DNA of 64,000 nucleotides from Flavobacterium sp. 83 (GCF_000744835.1 NZ_JQMS01000001.1:1612001-1676000), one strand, 5' to 3'; shown: positions 49,914 to 59,742, counted from the first letter of the stretch. Notes: generated by a model from the letters alone, not told the origin. Made by a program: numbers and translations.

Positions 49914-50270
49914 TTACAAACTTTCCCCAAAAGTAAGTAAGTTGTTGTCTGGATCGAGGATAGAAAATTCTTTTTGTCCCCAAGGTTTAATTTCCAAAGG
50001 GCCGTTGGGATGAATGGCAACGCCGTTGTTCAAGAAGTTGCTATAAACGCTTTCAATACCCTGCACCCGAATGTAAATTTGGCCATAATTTTCAGTAGGA
50101 TCAAGGGTAGCAAACTCAAAAAAATGAATTTCAATGCTGTCTTTTTGCACCATCAAATACCCGTCAAAGTCGGCATTTCCCCATTCCTGAAAACCCAATT
50201 GGTTCACATAGAAATCCCGTGTAATCGCTTTGTTGCGCATGGGTAATTTTGGGTTGATGGCGGTGAGCAT
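49914..50270 (-). CDS. VOC family (bleomycin-resistance-like) protein
   Basis: 118 residues: AINPKLPMRNKAITRDFYVN, LGFQEWGNADFDG, HFFEF and FSILDPDNNLLTFGE. Fold of a bleomycin-resistance/glyoxalase dimer subunit. No metal triad is obvious except His and Glu in IHFFEF and LTFGE. Function unknown; may sequester a small molecule. Confidence 0.83.
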   Translation of the reverse strand: MLTAINPKLPMRNKAITRDFYVNQLGFQEWGNADFDGYLMVQKDSIEIHFFEFATLDPTENYGQIYIRVQGIESVYSNFLNNGVAIHPNGPLEIKPWGQKEFSILDPDNNLLTFGESL

Positions 50271-50366
50271 GGTGGTTTGGGTTTGATTATTGATATTAAT
50301 TTGGTTATTTTTCTGTTGCTGTTGTTTAAAGGTGCGGAAAGAGTTGCTATACTATCGGGATTTAGA

Positions 50367-51149
50367 TTATGCAACAAGTAATTTTTTATTTTCAACAGAA
50401 TCTTTTTCAGACCAAAGAATGAAGTTAGCATTTTTAGATTTAAGGGCATCTAAAAATTCTGTTTTAACTTCTTTATCAATATCATTGATTATAGCAATAG
50501 CAGTTACATTTTTTTTTGTGATTTTTTCTCGAACAGGTTTAATATCATCCCAAGAGAATAAAAATGTAGGCAAGTTGGATTTGTTAATAGTATTGAAAGA
50601 TTTAATTACTATTTCTTTCTCTCTTTGAGCAATTTGAAAATCAAAATTAAATTCTAACCCAGTCGAACCTTTCGAAATAAAATCAGGTGTAAATATAATA
50701 TTCTGGGAATCTAAATAATTTCGAACATCTTCTTTAAATATTGATGCAACATTATGGTTTGATAAAACATATAAGTCATTTATCTCAATTATTGCTGAAA
50801 GAAAATTATGTTTCGATTGTGAAAATTTATCAATATTAGTTTCAATTACCAATTCGTCATTATCAATTTTTACACCGTAATTAATTAATATTGAATCTAA
50901 TAATGATTTTCTTCTTTTTGATCCTTGGATTTGTAATCCTTGAATTTCTAAATTAGATATTGTTTCTCCATTATCACTCAATTTTAATTGAGAACCATTT
51001 TTTTGAGCATAAATTTCAATTGTATCGTTAAATGCACCAATAAAAGGTGTATTTATTAAAAACCAATCCGTAGTAAGGTCTTTTTGGATAAAAGTTTTTT
51101 CTCTTAACCAATTATAATAATTGTCGACAGATGTGTTTACCCAATTCAA
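50367..51149 (-). CDS. DUF1828/DUF1829 domain protein
   Basis: 260 residues. N-terminal DUF1828-like region (TDWFLINTPFIGAFNDTIEI, LKLSDNGETI, LLDSILINYGVKI) and C-terminal DUF1829-like region (SKGSTGLEFNFDF, KSNLPTFLFSWDDIKP, TAIAIINDID). Such two-domain proteins occur in phage, plasmids and chromosomal islands without known function. Its start (51149) overlaps the stop of the next gene by 4 nt (ATGA-type), indicating coupled translation. Confidence 0.75.
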   Translation of the reverse strand: MNWVNTSVDNYYNWLREKTFIQKDLTTDWFLINTPFIGAFNDTIEIYAQKNGSQLKLSDNGETISNLEIQGLQIQGSKRRKSLLDSILINYGVKIDNDELVIETNIDKFSQSKHNFLSAIIEINDLYVLSNHNVASIFKEDVRNYLDSQNIIFTPDFISKGSTGLEFNFDFQIAQREKEIVIKSFNTINKSNLPTFLFSWDDIKPVREKITKKNVTAIAIINDIDKEVKTEFLDALKSKNANFILWSEKDSVENKKLLVA

Positions 51150-51646
51150 AGTAGTGCGTGTTGTATATTTATTATGGATTTTAAATTTATCCTTCTAGCA
51201 AAGTTAAATATTAAATCCGACAAATCTGATGATTGATTAATTTCTTTAATTGGGAAATCAATTTCTGTCAATGGAATAGCCCAAGCTAGAGGTTTATAAC
51301 CTTCGACGTAAATATGCATATGTGGTTCGCTCGGTAGAAACCATTTATCAGCATATGGTTTTAAAAATTCGGGTAATGTATCATTAATATTTTCAGGATT
51401 ATGATGTCCTCCTTTAAAATCAATTCTAAGAAGACCAATATGTGAATTGCTCTCTAAATGATGAATTGAGGTTTTAAGGATTATTTTTTGATTTGTAGTT
51501 ATTTCAATCCAAAAGGCGTAATCGGAATCTTGATTAGAAATTAATTCAATTCTATTCTTTTTGTTTTTTAAATCAATAGTTTGATAAGGGTTTACTAAAA
51601 CTTTTTCTAGATTTAATAAATATTCAGCTTCTTGGTTTGTAAACAT
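51146..51646 (-). CDS. DUF6978-like protein
   Basis: 166 residues, all visible: no signal peptide, no membrane helix. Features: HLESNSHIGLLRIDFKGGHH, PHMHIYVEGYKPLAWAIPL. His-rich middle (HHNPEN, PHMHIY) could be catalytic or structural. I recall similar proteins named DUF6978 beside DUF1828 genes. The overlap with the DUF1828 gene suggests a two-gene operon. Family naming is from memory and may be wrong. Confidence 0.6.
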   Translation of the reverse strand: MFTNQEAEYLLNLEKVLVNPYQTIDLKNKKNRIELISNQDSDYAFWIEITTNQKIILKTSIHHLESNSHIGLLRIDFKGGHHNPENINDTLPEFLKPYADKWFLPSEPHMHIYVEGYKPLAWAIPLTEIDFPIKEINQSSDLSDLIFNFARRINLKSIINIQHALL

Positions 51647-51795
51647 TTTTTAAAATATTTTTTAGAATGATTCATTTCTTGAGCTAATATATACAATTAA
51701 TATTACAAATTTGTAAATTGTTGTTATTTTATCGATTGATTATAAATATTTTAGCAAATAATGAACATTCCGTACTACATTAGAATAAATAGGAT

Positions 51796-51899
51796 TTTGG
51801 CAGGGTTTGCGTGAGGGATTGCAGCGGAAATCCTTTATCTTTTTTCTTTAAAAATATAAAGATTGCAGCAAAAAGCCCGACCCTTGTGGTCACGCCCAA
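51796..51899. repeat. Dispersed intergenic repeat (ends in CACGCCC), second copy
   Basis: GGCAGGGTTTGCGTGAGGGA, TTGCAGCGGAAATCCTTT, AAAGATTGCAGCAAAAAGCC, CGACCCTTGTGGTCACGCCC. Same block order as 14695-14822 (GCGTGA, AATCCTTT, AAGATTG, AGCC, CACGCCC). It occupies most of the 343-nt gap 51647-51989. Confidence 0.7.
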
Positions 51900-51908
51900 A
51901 TACAACAA

Positions 51909-51936
51909 AACCCCAAGAATATCTTGAGGTTTTTAT
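51909..51936. terminator. Terminator of the aspartate aminotransferase gene
   Basis: AAACCCCAAGA and TCTTGAGGTTTTT arms around ATA. On the - strand it ends the aminotransferase transcript; located 54 nt past the stop. Confidence 0.7.
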
Positions 51937-51989
51937 GGTATTTTAAGTTGGATTTTTGATTTTCCAGCATTCGACTTTATGAGTTTTGA

Positions 51990-53180
51990 CTATAGTGCCA
52001 AAGCATCTTTGATTCTTTTTAATGCTTCTTTCAAGATCTCGTCGCTGGTTGCGTAAGAGAAACGGATACAGTCAGGATTTCCAAAAGCGTCACCTGTTAC
52101 CGTTGCTACGTTAGCTTCGGCCAAAAGGTACATTGATAAATCCATTGCATTTTTGATTTCGGTTCCTTTCAATGTTTTTCCAAAGAAAGAAGAAACGTCT
52201 GGGAATACGTAAAAAGCACCTTCTGGAACGTTGATTTTTACTCCTGGAATTTCTTTCAATAATCCTACTACTAAATCTCTACGGCTATGGAAAGCATCAA
52301 CCATGTGTTTTAATACACTTGGATCAGCATCTACTGCTGTAATGGTAGCGCGTTGTGCGATAGAATTTGCTCCTGAAGTTACCTGACCTTGAATTTTTGT
52401 ACAGGCTTTAGCAATGAATTCTGGTGCGCCAATGTATCCAATTCTCCATCCTGTCATGGCAAAAGCTTTGGCAACTCCATTTACAGTAATTGTTCTTTCT
52501 AACATTCCTGGGATTGATGCAATACTGCAAAAAGTCCCTGAGAAATTGATGTGCTCGTAGATTTCGTCAGCAACAACGTAAACGTTTGGATATTTCTCCA
52601 ATACTTTTGCTAATGCCGTTAATTCTTCTCTGTTGTACACCGATCCACTTGGATTACAAGGAGAACTGAACCACATCATTTTTGTTTTTGGTGTGATGGC
52701 TGCTTCTAATTGTTCTGGTGTGATTTTGAAATCCGTATCTACAGATGTAGGAACTTCTACAGGAACTCCACCTGATAATTTTACGATTTCGAAATAAGAA
52801 ACCCAGTAAGGAGCTGGTAAAATTACTTCATCACCATCGTTTAACATTACTTGTGCAATGTTGTATAAGGATTGTTTTGCTCCTGTTGAAACTACAATTT
52901 GAGATGGTTTGTAGTCTAAATTATTGTCTCTTTTGAATTTTCTGCAGATTGCTTCTTTTAATTCAGCATATCCTTCTACTGGAGAATAGGTGCTATAATT
53001 TTCATCAATTGCTTTTTTTGCTGCTTCTTTGATGAAGTCTGGCGTATTGAAATCAGGTTCGCCTAAACTTAAGCTGATGATATCTTTTCCTTGTGCTTTT
53101 AATTCTCTGGCCAAAGCAGCCATTGCTAGTGTTTGTGATGTAGCTAGATTGTTAATTCTGTCTGAAAGTGGATTATTCAT
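51990..53180 (-). CDS. Class I/II aspartate aminotransferase
   Basis: 396 residues. PLP enzyme: VVSTGAKQSLYNIAQVMLN, SSPCNPSGSVY, VVADEIYEHINF, VNGVAKAFAMTGWRIGYIG (Lys near 237) and CIRFSYATS. Matches AspC/AspB-type prokaryotic aspartate transaminase; transamination of other keto acids cannot be excluded. The adjacent AGTC-type repeat lies at its 3' end. Confidence 0.9.
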   Translation of the reverse strand: MNNPLSDRINNLATSQTLAMAALARELKAQGKDIISLSLGEPDFNTPDFIKEAAKKAIDENYSTYSPVEGYAELKEAICRKFKRDNNLDYKPSQIVVSTGAKQSLYNIAQVMLNDGDEVILPAPYWVSYFEIVKLSGGVPVEVPTSVDTDFKITPEQLEAAITPKTKMMWFSSPCNPSGSVYNREELTALAKVLEKYPNVYVVADEIYEHINFSGTFCSIASIPGMLERTITVNGVAKAFAMTGWRIGYIGAPEFIAKACTKIQGQVTSGANSIAQRATITAVDADPSVLKHMVDAFHSRRDLVVGLLKEIPGVKINVPEGAFYVFPDVSSFFGKTLKGTEIKNAMDLSMYLLAEANVATVTGDAFGNPDCIRFSYATSDEILKEALKRIKDALAL

Positions 53181-53277
53181 TAAAAAAGTTTTGAAAGCCC
53201 CGTATTCCCATTTAGGAATTAAGGGAGGTTAATTATTATTTTTTAGTTTATTTGTTTTCGATTAAGATGTATTGTTA

Positions 53278-54372
53278 TTATGTAAGTTCCGGTTTCATTC
53301 CCAGTTCTTTCAAATGCTTAAAGTGTGCGATGACAGCACTTCGCATTGTTTTATATTCGTAATACGGCAAGTTGCATTCTTGAGCAGTTTCTTTTACAAT
53401 ATTCGCAATTTTACCATAATGTACATGGCTGATATTTGGAAAAATGTGGTGCTCTATTTGGTGGTTTAATCCTCCGGTATACCAGTTTACAATTTTGTTT
53501 TTTGGAGCAAAGTTGGTTGTGGTAAACAATTGATGAATTGCCCAAGTATTATCCATTTCCCCTAATTCATTTGGAGATGGATTGGTCGTTTCTTCCACAA
53601 CATGTGCCAATTGAAACACAACGCTAAGAATTAATCCTGCAGTGTAATGCATCACGAAGAAACCAATAAGGACTTTCCACCAAGTGATTCCAATAACGAT
53701 TGGTAAAACGATCCAGATGGAAACGTAAATTATTTTAGTGATGATTAAAGTGGTCCAAAGTATTTTTGGGCTTTTGGCTTCACCATAGGATAATTTTCTT
53801 TTTAGGTAACTTCTCATCTGTTTGAAATCAGTTGTAATAGCCCAATTGAAAGTTAATAATCCATAGAGAAAAACAGAGTAATATTGTTGAAAACGATGAA
53901 AGTTATACCATTTAGCTTCTTTTGTAAAACGAATGACACGCCCGGCATCTAAATCTTCATCGTGACCTGGAATATTCGTGTAAGTATGGTGTAAAACGTT
54001 GTGTTGTACTTGCCAGTTGTATACATTTCCTGCAAGAACATAAATAGTTCCTCCCATGAATTTATTAACCCAATTTTTATTGGAATAAGAACCATGGTTC
54101 CCATCATGCATTACGTTCATTCCTACTCCGGCCATTCCAATTCCCATAACGATTGTTAAAAGAAGGTGTGCCCAAAACGGCATATCTAACGTTAGGATTA
54201 AAAAATAAGGCGCAAGAAAAACTGCAAACAAGATTATGGTTTTCAAATAAAGTCTCCAATTTCCAGTTTTTTGGATATTGTTTTCCTTGAAGTAATTGTT
54301 TACCCGCGAGTTAAGAGTTCTGAAAAACTTCAGATTGTCTTGCTTTGCAAATGTAGGAGCGGTCTTGTTCAT
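53278..54372 (-). CDS. Fatty acid desaturase (acyl-lipid/acyl-CoA type)
   Basis: 364 residues with several membrane helices. Three histidine boxes visible: HDGNHGSYS, HNVLHHTY and HQIEHHIF. HQIEHH is characteristic of front-end desaturases (delta-6 type and related). It introduces a double bond into membrane acyl chains with diiron and an electron donor. Divergent from rsmG with a 104-nt gap. Confidence 0.93.
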   Translation of the reverse strand: MNKTAPTFAKQDNLKFFRTLNSRVNNYFKENNIQKTGNWRLYLKTIILFAVFLAPYFLILTLDMPFWAHLLLTIVMGIGMAGVGMNVMHDGNHGSYSNKNWVNKFMGGTIYVLAGNVYNWQVQHNVLHHTYTNIPGHDEDLDAGRVIRFTKEAKWYNFHRFQQYYSVFLYGLLTFNWAITTDFKQMRSYLKRKLSYGEAKSPKILWTTLIITKIIYVSIWIVLPIVIGITWWKVLIGFFVMHYTAGLILSVVFQLAHVVEETTNPSPNELGEMDNTWAIHQLFTTTNFAPKNKIVNWYTGGLNHQIEHHIFPNISHVHYGKIANIVKETAQECNLPYYEYKTMRSAVIAHFKHLKELGMKPELT

Positions 54373-54476
54373 ATGATTTAATAAAGTTCAAAGGTAATTA
54401 TTATAAATTTTTGGATATACAAAATTGAGATAAATATTTCAACTCTAAAGTATTACTTTTGTTAAAAAATTAGAAC

Positions 54477-55106
54477 ATGGACGAGATTCTTAAGTATTTT
54501 CCTTATTTGACTGATATTCAAAAAGAGCAATTCGCAAAATTGGATTTTTTATACCACGATTGGAACGAAAAAATCAATGTCATTTCGCGAAAAGATATTG
54601 ATGCTTTATATACCAAGCATATTCTACACTCATTGGGAATTGCAAAAATTATAAAATTTGAACCGGGAACTTATGTTCTGGATGTTGGCACGGGCGGAGG
54701 ATTTCCTGGAATTCCATTGGCGATTCTTTTCCCTGAAACCCGTTTTTTTCTGATTGATATTATTGCCAAAAAGATAAAAGTGGTTCAAGCTGTTGCTGAA
54801 GCATTAGAACTTAAAAATGTAAAAGCAGAACAATTACGCGCTGAAAACGTAAAAGGAGATTTCGATTTTATCGTGAGTCGTGCTGTTACGAATATGCCTG
54901 ATTTTGTTTCTTGGGTAAAAACCAAAATCAAAAAGAATAATAAACATGAATTGAAAAACGGAATTCTCTATCTAAAAGGCGGTGATTTAACGGAAGAGTT
55001 GAAGGATTTCCCGAAAGCTAAGGAATATAATTTAGCAGACTTTTTTGAAGATGAATTCTTTGAAACTAAGAAAGTGGTGCATTTGCCGTTGAAGTTTCAA
55101 TCATAG
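54477..55106 (+). CDS. rsmG: 16S rRNA (guanine527-N7)-methyltransferase
   Basis: 209 residues, usual length. KHILHSLGIAKI, VLDVGTGGGFPGIPLAILFP (SAM loop), and FDFIVSRAVTNMPDFVSW are the GidB/RsmG signatures. It methylates G527 in 16S rRNA. Followed by an AGTC-type repeat arm and a terminator. Confidence 0.95.
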   Translation: MDEILKYFPYLTDIQKEQFAKLDFLYHDWNEKINVISRKDIDALYTKHILHSLGIAKIIKFEPGTYVLDVGTGGGFPGIPLAILFPETRFFLIDIIAKKIKVVQAVAEALELKNVKAEQLRAENVKGDFDFIVSRAVTNMPDFVSWVKTKIKKNNKHELKNGILYLKGGDLTEELKDFPKAKEYNLADFFEDEFFETKKVVHLPLKFQS

Positions 55107-55160
55107 TCATAAGTTCAAAAGTCTTAAAGTCAAAAGATAGAAGTGTCTTTGAAAAAACGA

Positions 55161-55198
55161 AAAAAGCCAAATCTAAATTTTTAGATTTGGCTTTTTTT
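55161..55198. terminator. Bidirectional terminator between rsmG and pruA
   Basis: AAAAAGCCAAATCTAAA and TTAGATTTGGCTTTTT with a TTT loop: strong 15-bp stem with runs on both sides. Confidence 0.85.
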
Positions 55199-55248
55199 AT
55201 CTTAGAAAAGTCCTTTAAGACTTTCGGCTTTCAAGCTATAGGAGTTGC

Positions 55249-56877
55249 TTATTCTCCCAAAAATGGGTATCTGTAATCTACTGGAGTGATAAAAGTTTCT
55301 TTGATAGTTCTTGGCGAAGCCCAACGCAATAAGTTCAATGCTGAACCCGCTTTATCGTTAGTTCCTGATGCTCTTGCACCACCAAAAGGTTGCATTCCTA
55401 CAACTGCTCCAGTTGGTTTGTCATTGATATAGAAGTTACCGGCCGCATTTTGCAATTTGGTAGTCGCTTGCTCAATTGCGTAACGATCTTGACTGAAAAC
55501 CGCACCTGTTAAAGCATATTCTGAAGTTGTATCTACTAATTCCAAAGTTTCTAACCATTTGTCGTCTTCGTAAACGAAAATCGTCATTACAGGTCCGAAC
55601 AATTCCGTTTCCATTGTGGAATAATGTGGGTTTGTTGTAACAATAATTGTTGGTTCAATAAAATAACCAACAGATTTATCATAATTACCACCAACGATAA
55701 TTTCGGCATCAGTATCTTTTTTGGCTTGGTCAATAAAAAGAGCTAATTTGTCGAAAGAACCTTCGTGAATTACTGCAGTGATAAAGTTTCCAAAATCTTC
55801 TGGAGAACCCATTTTCATTGATTTTGTATCAGTGATCAGTTGTTCTTTTATCGCTGGCCACAAACTTTTAGGAACATAAGATCTTGAAGCTGCTGAACAT
55901 TTTTGACCTTGAAATTCAAATGCACCACGAACAATTCCTGTTGCTACTTGTTTTGGATTCGAACTTGGATGTGCGATGATGAAATCTTTTCCTCCAGTTT
56001 CTCCAACAATTCTTGGGTATGTTTTGTAATGGTGAATGTTTGTTCCAATTTTTTCCCAAATATCTTTGAATACATGCGTTGAACCTGTAAAGTGTATTCC
56101 TGCAAAATCACGACTTGCCAAAACAGTATCGGTAATCATCAAAGCATCTCCAAAAACAACGTTAATAACGCCATCAGGTACTCCCGCTTCTTTGAATACT
56201 TCAATGATGATTTGTGCAGAGAAAACTTGGCTGTCGCTTGGTTTCCAAATCACAACATTCCCCATCATTGCAGCACTTGCAGGAAGATTTCCGGCAATAG
56301 CAGTAAAGTTGAATGGAGTAATCGCGTATACAAAACCTTCAAGAGGTCTGTATTCTAAGCGGTTCCACATATCAGAGTTAGATTTTGGCTGATCATTGTA
56401 AATTTGTGTCATGAATTCTACGTTGAAACGTAAAAAGTCAATGAATTCACAAGAAGCATCAATTTCTGCTTGATGGATATTTTTTGATTGCGCAATCATT
56501 GTTGCGGCATTTATTCTTGCTCTGTAAGGACCTGCAATCAATTCAGCTGCTTTCAGGAAAATAGCGGCTCTTTGTTCCCAAGCCATATTTGCCCATGCAG
56601 TCTTAGCTTCTAATGCATTTGCAATTGCTTGCTCAACATGAGATTTTTCGGCTAGATGATACGTTCCTACGATATGTTTGTGATCGTGAGGAGCGGTCAT
56701 GTTTTTTGTGTTTCCAGTTCTAATTTCTTCGCTTCCAATGTATAATGGTATATCGATTTTAGAATTCCACATTTTTGCGTAAGCTGCTTGAACAGCTGCT
56801 TTTTCTGGTGAATTTGGTGCGTATCCTTTTACTGGTTCGTTTACCGCTTTTGGTACATGAAAAAATCCTTTTAACAT
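55249..56877 (-). CDS. pruA: L-glutamate gamma-semialdehyde dehydrogenase
   Basis: 542 residues, the stand-alone P5C dehydrogenase type. YAITPFNFTAIAGNLP, ETGGKDFIIAHPSSN, catalytic Cys in FEFQGQKCSAASR and ETELFGPVMTIFVY, with GGARASGTNDKAG near the end. It oxidises P5C/glutamate semialdehyde to glutamate with NAD+, second step of proline catabolism. putA/proline dehydrogenase is not in the window. Confidence 0.94.
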   Translation of the reverse strand: MLKGFFHVPKAVNEPVKGYAPNSPEKAAVQAAYAKMWNSKIDIPLYIGSEEIRTGNTKNMTAPHDHKHIVGTYHLAEKSHVEQAIANALEAKTAWANMAWEQRAAIFLKAAELIAGPYRARINAATMIAQSKNIHQAEIDASCEFIDFLRFNVEFMTQIYNDQPKSNSDMWNRLEYRPLEGFVYAITPFNFTAIAGNLPASAAMMGNVVIWKPSDSQVFSAQIIIEVFKEAGVPDGVINVVFGDALMITDTVLASRDFAGIHFTGSTHVFKDIWEKIGTNIHHYKTYPRIVGETGGKDFIIAHPSSNPKQVATGIVRGAFEFQGQKCSAASRSYVPKSLWPAIKEQLITDTKSMKMGSPEDFGNFITAVIHEGSFDKLALFIDQAKKDTDAEIIVGGNYDKSVGYFIEPTIIVTTNPHYSTMETELFGPVMTIFVYEDDKWLETLELVDTTSEYALTGAVFSQDRYAIEQATTKLQNAAGNFYINDKPTGAVVGMQPFGGARASGTNDKAGSALNLLRWASPRTIKETFITPVDYRYPFLGE

Positions 56878-57004
56878 ATTTGTAAAATTATAAAATTAGC
56901 GAATGTTTAAGTGTGGTAAATTTTTTCACAAAAGTACGAAGGATTGTTTTAAAAATCGTCATTTGCAGGTATAAAACTATTGGTGGTAAATTATATCATT
57001 TGTA

Positions 57005-57099
57005 TTATAGCCCAGATAGAAATGAAAAGCCCGGAATAAAATAATCTTTTTTTGCAGTTCTAAAAAAGCGACCAACGGAAGCTCTTTTTAGGGCTTTCA
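57005..57099. repeat. Dispersed intergenic repeat, third copy of GGGCTA family
   Basis: Starts TAGCCCAGATAGAAATGAAA (compare TAGCCCAGATGGAAG on the - strand at 16640-16626) and has an inner GCGACCAACGGAAGCTC; about 95 nt, in the pruA-apaG gap. Same family as 16498-16640, opposite orientation. Confidence 0.5.
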
Positions 57100-57167
57100 A
57101 AAATGATTATTTTTATGAGGACTTGTAATGAATAGCTGGATTAGCTTCCAGAAATTAAGGTGATGAT

Positions 57168-57554
57168 TTAGTTTAATGCAAATGGAGCGCACAATCTAAA
57201 GGTAGGTACTATGACTTTGAAATTTTTTGTTGAAGTAAAATTAATCATATTAAAATACCCTTTCATTGCACCGTAAGGAGACGATAATAAGCAACCTGAG
57301 CTGTAAGTGTGAAATTCGCCTGGTTTTAAAACAGGTTTTTTTCCAATTATTCCTTCGCCATCAACTACTTCAACATCATTTAGAGAATCAAAAATTTCCC
57401 AATGGCGAGAAATCAATTGAACAGAATCTTTACTGTGATTTTCGATTGTGATCTCATAACTAAAAGCAAAGTGAATTTTATAGTTTTTGAAGTAGGTCCC
57501 TTCAAAACTAGTCAATACTGATATCTTTATGCCTCTTGTTATTTGCGAAACCAT
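57168..57554 (-). CDS. apaG: ApaG family protein
   Basis: 128 residues. Typical ApaG/DUF525 beta-sandwich: FAFSYEITIENHSKDSVQLI, SRHWEIFDSLNDVEVVDGEG, IIGKKPVLKPGEFHTYSSGC, PYGAMKGYF. ApaG is annotated as Co2+/Mg2+ efflux protein; direct evidence for transport is limited. Single gene. Confidence 0.92.
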   Translation of the reverse strand: MVSQITRGIKISVLTSFEGTYFKNYKIHFAFSYEITIENHSKDSVQLISRHWEIFDSLNDVEVVDGEGIIGKKPVLKPGEFHTYSSGCLLSSPYGAMKGYFNMINFTSTKNFKVIVPTFRLCAPFALN

Positions 57555-57634
57555 ACTAAATATATGAATAGGTGCTTAATAATGACAAATTTACAAAAAA
57601 TTGATTTTGTATAGTCATTTTTTCATAAATTTTT

Positions 57635-58888
57635 TTAGTTGATGGTATTTATGGAATTTGTAGTTCCTTTTCCTATTACTCGATCGTATCGATTGGTGTT
57701 TTCTCTGTAATAAACCATTATCGAATAATCATTTTCTGTTTGATAAAAATTCCCATCAATTGCATTTTCATGATCGATGATTCCTTTACTGTCAGCAACT
57801 GTATATTGAAAACTAGTAAATCCTTGTTTTATTAAAATGGCTTTTTCATATCGGTTCGTTTTTTCATTATAATCCATTTTATATTCTGGAGTTGTATTAT
57901 AATTGTTGAACATTCCGGTGATGTAAATGTCTTTATTCATTCTAAAAGTTGGAGCCGAAAGACTAAAATAGGCCCATGCATAGTCAGCTTCAATTTCGCT
58001 ATTGGTTGCGTTTATATTTTTCACGACAAAATTCCCGTTGACATCTTGTGTTACGGAGTACAAAAAATTAGTTCGTGCATTATTAGTGTATAAATAAGAG
58101 CTGTAAATCTCATTATTTGAATCTACACGGGCCACATTGTTATTGGCAGCTCTAATGTCTTTGTTTTCAAAGTATAAATATTCGTTTCCTGCCCAAAATT
58201 GAGTTTGAGTGTCATACTTATAAATCAAATCGTTTCCAATCGTATATTGAGGGACAATATTTGTAATTGCATCATTTAATTTTCCATTTTGAAGTAAAAC
58301 TACTTTTACGTTTTTAAGTGGATTTTGAAAAGTAATGGTGCTTGATTTAATAGTGAATTCTAAATTGTGTTTAGTATCTAAATTGCTAACAGTTCTCGCT
58401 CTTTTTACTTGAGTAGGTACTGTAACCAGATCTTCATAAAGAATAAATTTTCTGGAAAAAACGACTTCTTTATTTTCGTTTAAAATTTTCAGGATGTAAT
58501 TACCACTGATTAATAATTGTGTGTACTGATTGGGAATTGCCAGTCTATAATGAGAATAGATTTGTAATGTGTTGAAAGAATTGGTGTAATCTGAAATTCT
58601 TTGGTTATCAAAACCTTTTAAATACTCGCTTTTAGGAATGTCTGTTGGGTTCCAATTATAATCACAATGAGTTATTTCATAGTAGTAATCAGCTTCATTG
58701 CCAAATAGGTCGTCGAATTGCAATTGAAAACCTTCCCCTAATTTAAAAATTGGAATTACATTTTGATTGCTTTGAACAAAAGAAATCGTCTTTACATTAT
58801 AGGGTGGAGCGACCTCTTTTTCTACTTGTGCAGTTGCCGAGGTAATTATAAAAAGAAATGCTATTTTTCGAAAAAAGGCTTTAAGCAT
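57635..58888 (-). CDS. Type IX secretion plug-family protein (DUF5103)
   Basis: 417 residues from the second Met (58888), since MLKAFFRKIAFLFIITSATA is a signal peptide; the frame is open to 58933. DUF5103 motifs: PPYNVKTISFVQSNQNVIPI, LQFDDLFGNEADYYYEITHC, YNWNPTDIPKSEYLKGFDNQ and a C-terminal CBM-like YTVADSKGI region. Family members include the Plug of the SprA T9SS translocon in F. johnsoniae. It is expected at the outer membrane/periplasm. No SprA gene is here; the T9SS cargo at 30801 would use the same system. Confidence 0.82.
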   Translation of the reverse strand: MLKAFFRKIAFLFIITSATAQVEKEVAPPYNVKTISFVQSNQNVIPIFKLGEGFQLQFDDLFGNEADYYYEITHCDYNWNPTDIPKSEYLKGFDNQRISDYTNSFNTLQIYSHYRLAIPNQYTQLLISGNYILKILNENKEVVFSRKFILYEDLVTVPTQVKRARTVSNLDTKHNLEFTIKSSTITFQNPLKNVKVVLLQNGKLNDAITNIVPQYTIGNDLIYKYDTQTQFWAGNEYLYFENKDIRAANNNVARVDSNNEIYSSYLYTNNARTNFLYSVTQDVNGNFVVKNINATNSEIEADYAWAYFSLSAPTFRMNKDIYITGMFNNYNTTPEYKMDYNEKTNRYEKAILIKQGFTSFQYTVADSKGIIDHENAIDGNFYQTENDYSIMVYYRENTNRYDRVIGKGTTNSINTIN

Positions 58889-58971
58889 GTGTTTTGAATT
58901 GCTGAAATGTAAATGTAATGAATTAAGCAACACTATTATTATGCCAATTGTTGATTCGATTTACTCCAAAT

Positions 58972-59742
58972 CTATTTAAAGCATACCGGAATAATTTCGC
59001 CTTTGGCCAAACAATATTTTTCTACTAGTTCGGGTGCTATTTTATTGGTGTAATCTTCTTCAACGACTTTAAAACCGATGCTTCTTAGTTTGTCAAAATA
59101 ATCTCTACCATAAATTCGAACATGATCGTATTGCCCGAATATTTTAGCGCGTTCTTTTTGATCCGTAATGCTGTCGTCAGCAAAAGTAGTGGCTCTGGAC
59201 AAATCTTGTGGAATTTGTAAAATTGCCATTCCACCGGGTTTCAAAACGCGATACAATTCCTGCATTGCTTTAGTATCATCTGGAATGTGTTCCAAAACGT
59301 GATTGCAAAGAATAACATCATATTGATTGTCTTCAAATGGTAAATCACAAATATCCGCTTTTACATCTGCCAAAGGGGAAAATAAATCGGTTGTGGTGTA
59401 CTCCAGATTTTTTTGATTTCGAAACAATTTATAAAAAGCTTGTTCCGGCGCAAAATGCAACACTTTCTTTTTTGCTGTTGAAGTAAAAAAATTAGTTTGC
59501 TCATTCAAATACAACCATAATAAACGGTGTCTTTCCAATGAAAGTGTACTTGGCGAAAGCACATTGTTTCTTTGTGTTCCGTAACCGTAAGGCAAGAACA
59601 TTTTAAAACTTTTTCCGTCAATAGGATCAGTGAATGTAGTTCCTTTTAATGCAAAGGCAAGAACGGGACGTGCTACATAGCTTAATCTGATCAGTAAAGG
59701 ACGCGGTATAGTATTAAGTATTAATTTAAATAGTTTCTTCAT
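58972..59742 (-). CDS. Class I SAM-dependent methyltransferase
   Basis: 256 residues. Methyltransferase_11-type core: VLHFAPEQAFYKLF, DICDLPFEDNQYDVILCNHVLEHIPDD, KAMQELYRVLKPGGMAILQIP. Ends in two Cys (KYCLAKGEIIPVCFK). Its start overlaps the map stop by 1 nt (TAATG), so they are one operon. Substrate unknown. Confidence 0.85.
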   Translation of the reverse strand: MKKLFKLILNTIPRPLLIRLSYVARPVLAFALKGTTFTDPIDGKSFKMFLPYGYGTQRNNVLSPSTLSLERHRLLWLYLNEQTNFFTSTAKKKVLHFAPEQAFYKLFRNQKNLEYTTTDLFSPLADVKADICDLPFEDNQYDVILCNHVLEHIPDDTKAMQELYRVLKPGGMAILQIPQDLSRATTFADDSITDQKERAKIFGQYDHVRIYGRDYFDKLRSIGFKVVEEDYTNKIAPELVEKYCLAKGEIIPVCFK

